Below are positions 1 through 7,344 of a DNA stretch of 10,457 bases, piece after piece. The position numbers and the translations under genes were made by a program. This DNA is from Monoraphidium neglectum (Eukaryota > Chlorophyta > Chlorophyceae > Sphaeropleales > Selenastraceae). The stretch lies in the NCBI RefSeq assembly GCF_000611645.1, contig NW_014011522.1, positions 1-10,457 of the forward strand. Direction: 5' to 3'. The first letter of the stretch is position 1. Every line of letters begins with the position of its first letter. A model generated the notes under the pieces. It was given only the letters and a program-made list of their open reading frames with translations. It was not told where the DNA came from and made no database searches.

Positions 1-197
1 GCCCTGCTCGGGTGCGCCCGCGCCCCGCCCTCGCGCCGCACCCGCCGTCGGCCCCAGTCCGGGGCCCTCCGCCGCCCGCACGGCGCGGCGCGCGTCCGGC
101 GCCCCCCCGCTCGCCCCGCGCGGCCGCGCAGCAGCCATCCCCTCCCCACCCGTGCGTACGACGGCCCCCGCAGCAGTCCGTCGCACTCCAACCCCAA

Positions 198-247
<50 letters not shown>

Positions 248-494
248 TTTGGCGCCTGGCCCGGCCGTTGCCGCCTGTGAAGAACTCCTTGGCCGCCACG
301 AGCGTGCCCTGCCAGTCCATTAGGTAAACGCACCCCTCAGCGCCTTCCCCAAGCACGCGCACGTGCTCCAGCTCGCACGAGGGGATGAGGCTCGTCTGGC
401 CGACCAGCAGGCGGCTGGCGCCCCTCAGGCCCTGCAGCGGGCCCGCGGGGGCCGGCTTGCCCGTTGGGGGCGTCGCGGGCGCCGCCGGGTGCTG

Positions 495-528
<34 letters not shown>

Positions 529-1404
529 GGCGGCGGCGGCGGCGGCAGCGGCAGCGGCGGCGGGCGCCCTCCCTGCTGCGACCGCGGCAGCTGGTCCCGC
601 TGCTGCCGCGGCTCGCGGGGCGCGGGGCTTTGCGCCGCCGGCTTCGCCGCCTGCTGCCGCTGACCGCTGAAGCGCCGGGACACCTGCTGCTGCAGCAGCC
701 GCGCGCCGCCGCGCGCCGCCGCCGGCGCGTCCGCCGGCCGAGTCAGGCGCGCCATCACGGATCCGAGCTCCTGTGGCGCACGGGTGACGATTGGGCGGCA
801 AACGGTGAATGCAAACGCTTGCAGGCGGCTCCGATGCCCGTGTGTGCCGATAACCAGCTGAAACACTTGGCCTGTCAACCTGGAATTGACCGCCGAGTGT
901 GGGGCGACTCACCTGAAGCTCTGACTTCAGCCGCCACCCTGAGCCGGCGGAGAGCCAGCGCGCGAGCACGTTCCCGCCGCCGCGGCCGTTGCCACCGCCG
1001 CCGCCGCCGACGGTCCCGCGGCCGTGACGGGCGGCCGCGGCCGTGGCGGCGCCGAGCGCGCGCTGCAGCTCCCGGCCCGCCCCTTCGACGCGGCCGAGCG
1101 CCGCGGACTGTTGGTCTTGGGCCTGCGTGAGGCGAGGCGCGCGCGGTTGAGCGTCGCGTCGCCGCGCGCGGCCATGCAGCGCGTTGACGACCCTTTCGCG
1201 CGACCCCTCGACACGGCCACCCGGCCGGTGCCGCCGGGCCCAAACTTTCGCGCGCACCCTGCTCTCCAAGTCCTGCAGCAGCGTGGCGGCATCCTGCAGG
1301 AGCTTCTCAAACTGCGGGCCGAGCGCCGGCCCGGCCGCTGCCGCCGCCGCGGACGCCTGTTCGAGGGCAGCGTGTGCGCCTCGCAGCTGCGCCTCCCCGG
1401 CCAT
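1..1404 (-). CDS. Protein kinase gene, N-terminal part (5' exons; runs off left edge)
   Basis: Two exons are supported. Exon 1 is 1404-913 (164 codons from an ATG, MAGEAQLRGAH...) and ends in a strong donor, CTTCAG|GTGAGT. The intron is 912-771 (142 bp, ends ...CCACAG) and exon 2 starts at 770 in phase 0. Exon 1 is Ala/Gln-rich and helical (QFEKLLQDAATLLQDLESRV), perhaps a coiled coil. Exon 2 begins ELGSVMARLTRP, passes Gln-, Pro- and Ala-rich sequence, then enters a kinase N-lobe: LGEGAEGCVY near residues 304-313 fits the ATP-binding glycine loop GxGxxGxV, and VAAK (residues 322-325) supplies the ATP-anchoring lysine. Sixteen glycines follow at about residues 340-355. The frame stays open to the left edge, but nothing beyond K325-E-F-F resembles helix C, so an unseen donor may lie between 1 and 285. 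The catalytic loop and DFG are outside the window, so activity and Ser/Thr versus Tyr specificity cannot be judged. A TKL/Raf-like kinase is a guess. Confidence 0.72.
198..245 (-). repeat. (GCC)16 microsatellite encoding poly-glycine in the kinase gene
   Basis: Sixteen uninterrupted GCC units on the plus strand read as GGC (Gly) in the kinase frame. They lie just after strand beta-3 of the predicted kinase N-lobe, where most kinases continue to helix C within a few residues. The run is either a low-complexity insertion in the domain or part of an intron that was not recognised. Such runs are prone to length change. Confidence 0.9.
498..545 (-). repeat. CAG/CCG repeats encoding poly-Gln (10) and poly-Pro (6) linker
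   Basis: On the minus strand, six CCG codons (545-528) are followed directly by ten CAG codons (527-498), then GAG CAG CAC. In the kinase frame this reads PPPPPP then QQQQQQQQQQEQH. It lies in the disordered linker between the helical N-terminal exon and the kinase N-lobe. The pure CAG tract suggests replication slippage. Confidence 0.85.
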
Positions 1405-2562
1405 CCAGCCGGCCGGGTGGCCACCCGTGCGACAAGGAGTACACGCGTTCAACTTGAGGTGTTGGTGCGCTGCACGACTGCTGTCACTTGCGAATGTGCG
1501 CAAAGCAACTTTGCGGGTGCCCCTTCCGCACTTACGCAATCATGGTTCTGCAACGGCGAATAAAACGATACTATAGATCGTGATGAACTTGTCAGCACGT
1601 GCTGGTTTGCTAACTAGTTGGTTGTGACGGCGAGGCCGGCGGGTGACCGTACTGGAGCTGCTGGCGCGTGACCGACGCTGCAGTGCAGCTGTGTGTGCCG
1701 CGGGTCTGGTGGACGCATGTGATATGCGCTTTGGTGTCCATCCCCTGGTAAAAGACGTGAAAAATTGCTCCTGAACAGGGCGTTGTGATGATGGCTGCTG
1801 CACACAGAGGGCTTGCATAGCGGAGGTGGCCTGGCTTAACGAAAACCGGATGAGGGACACTGACAGGTGCTGGAAGGAAGGACGTTGGCTGTCCGACCTT
1901 CGGCGCATCTGGGTCGCACCACAGGCCTGGGCGCACAACAAAACCAGCCCTGCCAAAGCCTGACCGTGCCGCCGATGTAGAGGGAAGACTCAGAGAGCTA
2001 TGCGAGGGCTGGGTTTGACGCTCCCATGTGATCATCCGGGGCCAACACGCTGCACATGACACAGCACGCATGCGCGGCACCGATGCATGTTTGCACTCTG
2101 CCCGTGGTCAGATTATGGCACTTGCAGTTGAACCATCCGGCAGGAAGGGCTAGGCCTGCCGGGATTGCATGCACAGTAGAGCACAGCCGGGCCTTCGTCA
2201 CTCGCCCAGCCGGTGAGCCTGTTGCTCCGCACACAAGGCTGAGCACTCACAGCATTTGCAGGCACTGTGACATCCGCTCTGGTGTCGGCGAGCACGTGTT
2301 GCACTTCACCGTAGGCAGGGGTATGTTGCACTGCAGGCGGGCAGCGTGTGCAGCGCGCCCATGTGCTCGCTGCGCGTCCAGCGAGTGAGTGGGTGGAATG
2401 CGCGGCCATAGCGTCGAGCGGGGCAAGTCTTGTCACAACGTTGTTGAACGAAATATACCAGGACTCCCACAGGCCACGACACTGGCCGAAACCGTGCCGG
2501 AGTGATCTCTTGTGTCACATCAGCGCAGGATTACGGCTCCCTTCGCTCTCGCAAATGCGCGC
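1405..2562. promoter_or_regulatory. Divergent intergenic region with two likely promoters
   Basis: These 1158 bases separate the starts of two divergent genes and hold no reading frame that looks like protein. They should contain the promoters and 5' untranslated regions of both. Weak TATA-like elements are CTATAG at 1571-1576, about 170 bases before the kinase ATG, and AAATATA at 2451-2457, about 106 bases before the membrane-protein ATG. A donor-like ATTGC|GTAAGT on the minus strand at 1540-1530 follows an ATG at 1543, so a short upstream exon of the kinase gene is possible. The promoter assignment is inferred from gene order. Confidence 0.45.
2137..2162. repeat. 8-bp inverted repeat, CCGGCAGG ... 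CCTGCCGG
   Basis: The perfect arms at 2137-2144 and 2155-2162 are separated by a 10-base loop. The element lies in the divergent spacer about 400 bases upstream of the membrane-protein start. It could form a small hairpin or be a symmetric protein-binding site. A chance match is quite possible in GC-rich DNA. Confidence 0.5.
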
Positions 2563-4991
2563 ATGCATTACCATCTCGCGGAGAAAGGCTCGGGGGCTGC
2601 AAGGGTTGCGCCGGATGCAGCAGCGGCGGCAGCGGGTTGCTCGTCCAGGGACACCGCCGCGCTCCCGCCATCTGAGCCGGCTGAGGCTGATGTCGTCACA
2701 GCAGGCCCTCTGTAAGCCGATGCAGCCGCGCATGAGCGCAGGCGATGCACAGGGTCACTGCCTCGCCATATGATTTGACGTCCCGTCCCTTCCACGCCGT
2801 CAACCCTGCCTGGCTGCACCCACACACCGCAGCTGCGTGGATTAGGAACCAAATCAGGATCGTAGGGCGACTGTGCAGCACGCGCCCTCCGCACGCCCCC
2901 GCACCCGTCTCAAGAACTTCCGCAACCGCTCCCACCCCCAAGGCTGAGGCTGAGCGACCCCGACTTGGAGCGGGAATTCTGGCGGGTGCACAACAGCTCG
3001 GCCGGGCTGCTATTCGACGGCGCGGGCTGCCTGCTGAGCATGTGGCTGCCGGTGAGAGGCGTGCGTGAGGGCGATCCATGGGCGCTCCAAGTGGCAAGGG
3101 TCTTGGGGGTTGAGGGCGGCGACGGCGGCGGCCCGGGCCGGCCCCGAATCTGGGAAAGGGCAGCCTGCCTGGCCCGCCCGACCCGCTGAAGCGGAGGCCC
3201 CCGCCGGCCGCGCGCGGCGGCGACCCTGGTCCCCCAGCGTCCGCTCCCACCCGTTCCCTTGTGCGGCAAAAACCAGGCAGCCGACGATCGCGGGGTGGCT
3301 CCCGGGCCGGCGGCCGCATTCATACTAGTGCACGCTCGCTCATCTGCACGCATTATCCTAGCGGCACACGCAGCTGCTCACACGCACGCACGCACCCGCA
3401 CGCACGAACGCACGCACGACACACACACACACACACACACGCGCACACGCACGCACACGCACACACGGCCCCTTCAAATTTCCCTCTCCCTGGCACCAGC
3501 TGGCCTACATCCGCTCGTTCCTGTCGGCCCACCACGCCTGGCGTGAGCGCGGCCCCCTCGCCCGCTACTGTGCGCCGCACGCCGCCATCCTCTCGGCGCT
3601 CGCGCTGCAGCTGGCGCTCCTGGCGCTCGCGCCGCGCGCGTACCGCCGGCGGCGGATGGCGGCGCACTTTGCGCTGCGCGCGCTGCGGCTGGGCATGAAC
3701 GTATATGGCACCCTGATTACTCGTGACGCGCTGGATTTCTGGTGGGGGATGGGGCGATGCGTGGGCGGGGGCGGCCAGGGGTGCTGCCGCGGCGGCCTTG
3801 GCCGCTTGTGGGTGGGACTGAGTAGGCCGGTGCACGCGCACTTTCTGTCTTTTGAGGTGCGTGCGTGCGGCGTGGTTGGTGCACCATGCATCGGCGCGCG
3901 GCGGAAGGTTCGCCGGTTTCTAGTGGGGAAGCAGGGCAGCCTGCAGCGCCCAGGGCAACAGCAGAGAGTAGCGCGATTCATGCTTTGGCAGCCCTGGGAT
4001 GCAAGGCACTCGTTTACACATGCACCTCTCAAAGCCGCCCCCGCTCCACGCACCCCCACCCCCCGCCGCTCCCCAGGCGCGCCCAGCTGCTCGCCGGCGG
4101 CGCCTCCCCGCGCCGCTCGCTCGCGGCCACGATTTGCGGCCTGCCGCTCACCTTCCTCCTCATGACTGTTGTCAACCCTTGCCCCTTCGCCTTCCAGCCG
4201 GCACTGGGGGCAGCGACGCTCGCAACGTACGCCTTTGGGTGGTCCTCCGGCCTGCCGCTGGTCTGGCAAGACGAGAAGCTGGCGGAAGCTGCCCGCGCGC
4301 TGTGCAGGGGCCTGAGTCTTGGGCTGATTGCAGCGGATTCGGCAGCACTGGCCGTTTTTGGGTGGGTGCGTGGGTGCTCGCTCACAGGGAGGGAGGAAAA
4401 TAAAGGTTATTGAAGGGTTTCAAGTCAACTCATCATGTTATCAAGACGGCTCTGGCAGTGCGCCTTCACACAGCATCCTTGTTTGGATGTGAGACAGGCG
4501 CGCTGCACAAGCAATTGCAACTCCCTTTCTTTGAACCTCCGTGACGAGCGCCGCAACCACGACCAAACCGCTCGCATCGCACCATCCGCCCCCACCCGTG
4601 CCGCAGCTGGGTCGGCCCTGGGGTCGTGGGGGTGGCCTCCCGCGCGCCCCCCTCGCGCGAGCTGTGCTGCTGCCTGCTGAGGACCCTGGCTATGGCGCTG
4701 ATGCTGGCTGTCGGGGTCGCCCTGCCAAACGTCATTGGCTGGTGGGTCGAGTACCGCTCTAAGGCCCAGTTCCTGCTGCGCTCCCGCGGCATTGCGCTGC
4801 ACCTGCGCTCCCGCTCGGTCGCGCGCTGCGGTGCCTGGCTGCGCGCGCGGGGCCTGCTCGAGGGGGCCCCGGCGGGCGGCTGGCCGGCGGCCGCGCCCGG
4901 GCTGGCGGCGGGCGGGGCGCTGCTGCTGTGGCGGCTGGCTGACTTGCTTGTGGCGTCCACCAGCCGTGCCTGCCGCTCGGTGTGCGCGTGA
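2563..4991 (+). CDS. Multi-pass membrane protein of unknown function, five exons
   Basis: I do not recognise this family. Exons are 2563-2711, 2943-3051, 3500-3741, 4077-4361 and 4607-4991. The introns (231, 448, 335 and 245 bp) all begin GT and end AG, and every junction keeps phase: CT|G gives Leu, CCG|CTG is phase 0, TG|G gives Trp, GG|C gives Gly. The product is 389 residues. A polar N-terminus (MHYHLAEKGSGAARV...) is followed by LSDPDLEREFWRVHNSSAG, then likely membrane segments near residues 113-131, 183-200, 205-228, 243-265, 288-306 and 357-377. Basic stretches (AYRRRRMAAH, near 134-143; RSRGIALHLRSRS, near 320-332) would sit between helices. Exon 5 contains a Cys cluster (ELCCCLL). 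The first ATG is chosen because its frame joins in phase; no homology supports it. An alternative end joins 4979 to 5038 through a 58-bp intron and adds RYSSLKRRN...EQIEV, giving 415 residues. Transport, channel or sensor roles are all open. Confidence 0.6.
3380..3467 (+). repeat. (CGCA)n / (AC)11 microsatellite in intron 2 of the membrane-protein gene
   Basis: A CGCA-type tetranucleotide tract leads into eleven pure AC units (3419-3440) and then mixed CACG/CA units. It lies 30-120 bases before the exon 3 acceptor, within the 448-bp intron. On the transcript it is a purine-pyrimidine alternation able to adopt Z-form DNA. It is likely polymorphic. Confidence 0.9.
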
Positions 4992-5037
4992 CGCGGTTTG
5001 GTGTCTCATTCAAGATGCCCCGTCTCTGCCCGTGCAG

Positions 5038-5127
5038 AGGTACAGCAGCCTCAAGCGCCGCAACACTGACACACTTGCTGCTTGGGCGTTTGTTGTGCGC
5101 CATTGCCTCGAGCAAATAGAGGTTTGA
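5038..5127 (+). other. Candidate alternative last exon of the membrane-protein gene
   Basis: A pyrimidine-rich acceptor (CCCCGTCTCTGCCCGTGCAG) precedes an open stretch of 29 codons, RYSSLKRRNTDTLAAWAFVV..., ending EQIEV and TGA. It joins in phase 0 to TCG|GTGTGC at 4979/4980, removing the TGA at 4989-4991. The implied intron is only 58 bp, much shorter than its neighbours, so either the gene ends at 4991, this exon uses another donor, or a genuinely tiny intron exists. The peptide is less low-complexity than surrounding random frames, which favours real coding sequence. Confidence 0.4.
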
Positions 5128-5598
5128 TTGTGCAAGGGAGGGTTGTTTGAACATTACAGCATCACATTGTCTGGCAGCCGTCTCGACTTGAGAGTTGTGC
5201 GGTAGACTTTGCTCTGCACTTGGCCTCGTTACGCAACCGGCCGCCCCGTCTCACCCAGGGTCATCCTCCCCAAGCGTCCGTACCGCTTCACACCAACAAA
5301 CGCACGAGCCGCCGCCTCTCCCGCCTTTGCAATCCTCCACTCCAGCCTGCAAACAATGTGGCACCCTTGATGACTCGTGTGCGTGGGTGACTGGGCCTGC
5401 CGCGACGCCTCCACGCTGTGGCGCCTTGCCTCGTTCTGTCTTGTGTGCAGAACATTGGCTCAATAATACGGCGTTCTTTTCATATAGATGGATGAATAAT
5501 TCAAGGATGTGGGAATGATGGCATCTCCAAGAGAGAGGCTGCATGATTGTTTGCTGCTTGCAGAAGTGCTTGTGCACACATACCTGTCACAAGCTTGA

Positions 5599-5620
5599 TG
5601 GCTAGCATCAATGCTAGCCA
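5599..5620. repeat. Perfect 10-bp palindrome with 2-base centre (TGGCTAGCAT-CA-ATGCTAGCCA)
   Basis: Arms 5599-5608 and 5611-5620 are exact reverse complements, with only CA between them. At ten pairs this is unlikely by chance at any given place in the window. It sits about 490-630 bases downstream of the two candidate stops of the membrane-protein gene. It could be a dimeric factor site, a cruciform or a transcript hairpin near the 3' end. Nothing chooses among these. Confidence 0.7.
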
Positions 5621-5977
5621 CCACGATACTTGTTCAGGGCACCCCCCCTCCCTGTACACATCCCATGCATAACCACCATGGCCTTCAATTGCGTGGCAGA
5701 CCAAGCCTCGAGCTTGGCCAGGTGTTCAGCCTCCGCATCCCCGTCCGAAGCAGGCCCCCCTGCATCCATTCAGCACACTCGCGCCCCTCTGCTGTTCGCT
5801 TGCTTGCGTCGGGCCCGTGCGCGCAAGCCGAGCACGGGCACTTGGCCGCGTCGGCAGCTGCCACCTTGTCACACGCTGACGTAGGCGGCACGCGACCCTT
5901 CGATCAGCTGCTGCAGGGTGCCCCGCACACGTGCGCGGCCTGCGCGACTAGGCAACTCAGGCGCAGTCAGACCAGCG

Positions 5978-6160
5978 CAGGCCCCCCACCTGCTCAGCAA
6001 GGACCAACGCCACTGCTGCGCCCGCAGCGCCGCCGACGCGCGCGCCTGTTGCGCTGCTGGCTGCATGTGATCCTGATTACCGCACCTTCAAAGCGCCGCA
6101 AGCGTGCCTGGCACCCGCAGCGTGCTGCAAGTGTGCATGTACGGCACCCTCATTGAGAGT
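5978..6160 (+). pseudogene. Possible decayed exon resembling exon 3 of the upstream membrane-protein gene
   Basis: One frame reads LLRCWLHVILITAPSKRRKRAWHPQR, comparable to exon 3's hydrophobic segment followed by APRAYRRRRMAAHF. After a frame change near 6118-6125, the next frame reads VLQVCMYGTLIES, comparable to exon 3's LRLGMNVYGTLIT. At the DNA level GGCACCCT is shared within CATG...TA(C/T)GGCACCCT(C/G)ATT. The order of parts matches, but the frame is broken and no flanking exons were found. It may be a relic of a tandem duplication or a chance similarity in basic, leucine-rich translation. Confidence 0.25.
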
Positions 6161-6285
6161 ATGTACGCTTGAGCTGTGACGTTCACGCGTGCTTTTGGTC
6201 TGTGCCTGAGTCACACCACACATGCGTTCAGGCGGAGGCACATGCGTGCAGCAGACCGACCCCGGATGATGATCTTCACCATACT

Positions 6286-6337
6286 CGGTAGGATCTGCAG
6301 CGCACCCCTCCCGGTAGGATCTGCAGCGCACCCCTCC
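6286..6337. repeat. Tandem duplication of a 26-bp unit
   Basis: CGGTAGGATCTGCAGCGCAC plus CCCTCC occurs twice with no spacer and no mismatch (6286-6311, 6312-6337), followed by CGG. An exact head-to-tail copy in non-coding DNA points to a recent slippage or repair event. Confidence 0.9.
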
Positions 6338-7344
6338 CGGTCCTGCAGACATGTGACGCTCGTTTACACCCAAAAAAACCCAGGACGAGATCACGTGTAC
6401 ATTCAAATACGCTCTTGCCTCCAAACATGCATCGTGTTTGCCAAAAAAAACCACCAGAGCGCGAGAAGCCGCCACCTTGACCGCCGTTTTGACTTTCGTT
6501 TTGCGCGCCCGCCCAGATTGGATTGAATTCGCTTCGTGACTTGCGTATGCGACGTGAAAACTGAACAAGCTGGTTGAATCACACAGCTTGGTGAAAATGC
6601 ACTTGAGCAAGGCGCAATGCAAACCCCATTGCACCATTCCCCTGCCCAGCCTGAGGCGGGCACATGTTGAAGGGTGGACCGGCTTATGGGACGTCGTTCG
6701 CAGGGTGCACCGCGTCGCAAAAACAGCACAAATGGCTGGTGTGCGCAGCATAGTGGGACCGGGGGCGCTGCCGCGCCCGAGCGTGCGACACCGTCACACT
6801 ACCCCCAGCCGCGCATGGGGCTGTGACGTATAGTCTTGGGCATCCATCCCCGCCGCCGAAGCATCCCCGCCGCCGCATTGCCTCCGGGGTATGGCGTGCG
6901 GACGCCCATCTAGAAATTGTTCGCCTCATCCCACACTCGCAGAAAGGAAGTGGGCCCGTCATACCTTAGAAGCAGCCATGTTTTATGCAAGAAGGTGTGC
7001 AGCACACGACCAAGCCGTGCACTGGCGCCGGCCGGCACGCAGTTGGCCAGGGCGCATATATGAGTGGCGCACGCACGCGTCCAGCAGGCCGCGTCTCGTC
7101 TGTCAAAACATGCATCTTAGAGGAGAAAAGTGGACTGTGCAAGAATGAGCAAACAGCGCGCTGGGATGGCTGGTGCTGTAGACAAAAAAGCCCACGGACA
7201 CTCTGCGGCCGAGACCTGATCATGAAGTGCGCGAAACTGCAGCCATGGGCGTGTGCATCGCGTGCCCCCGGCGCCCCGCGTCCACGCCCCGCGAGCGGCG
7301 AAATGCGCGGGCGCACACGCGCGCAAGAGCGCGTAGGGCTGGGA

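Larger units (their letters stand above)
5128..7344. other. Intergenic region between convergent genes
   Basis: This holds the 3' flank of the plus-strand membrane-protein gene and the 3' flank of the minus-strand transporter gene. No convincing exon set was found. It contains a palindrome (5599-5620), a possible decayed exon (about 5978-6160), a 26-bp tandem duplication (6286-6337) and a short duplicated motif CATCCCCGCCGCCG near 6842-6876. The algal poly(A) signal TGTAA was not seen on the plus strand within about 1 kb of the membrane-protein stop. On the minus strand the first one seen lies near 6363-6367, about 980 bases after the transporter stop. Confidence 0.6.

Noticed and set aside
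12..323. Plus-strand open frame with a poly-Ala run
   Set aside because: It is the complement of the (GCC)16 tract and the kinase N-lobe exon on the other strand.
337..1539. 400-codon minus-strand open frame read as one protein
   Set aside because: Its upper part is the real kinase exon 1, but the frame then reads through a GT-AG intron (912-771) and continues in the wrong frame as a poly-Ala/Gly/Arg shadow of exon 2.
1540..2080. Two overlapping minus-strand open frames of 138 and 156 codons upstream of the kinase gene
   Set aside because: The translations are Arg/Ser/Pro-rich with no domain signal and overlap each other. They fit promoter or leader sequence better than exons.
2348..2773. 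141-codon plus-strand open frame
   Set aside because: It overlaps the proposed exon 1 (2563-2711) in another frame. Only the frame of the proposed exon joins in phase to exon 2.
3380..3467. Repeats considered as a CRISPR array or telomere-like array
   Set aside because: The units are simple di- and tetranucleotides with no spacers. The tract is an intronic microsatellite.
5195..5518. 107-codon plus-strand open frame
   Set aside because: Ser/Pro-rich translation, no acceptor linking it to the upstream gene in phase, no recognised motif.
6077..6751. 224-codon minus-strand open frame
   Set aside because: No recognisable motif, no helix or domain pattern, and it runs through the 26-bp tandem duplication. 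In sequence of this composition such a length can arise by chance. I would change this view if transcripts covered it.
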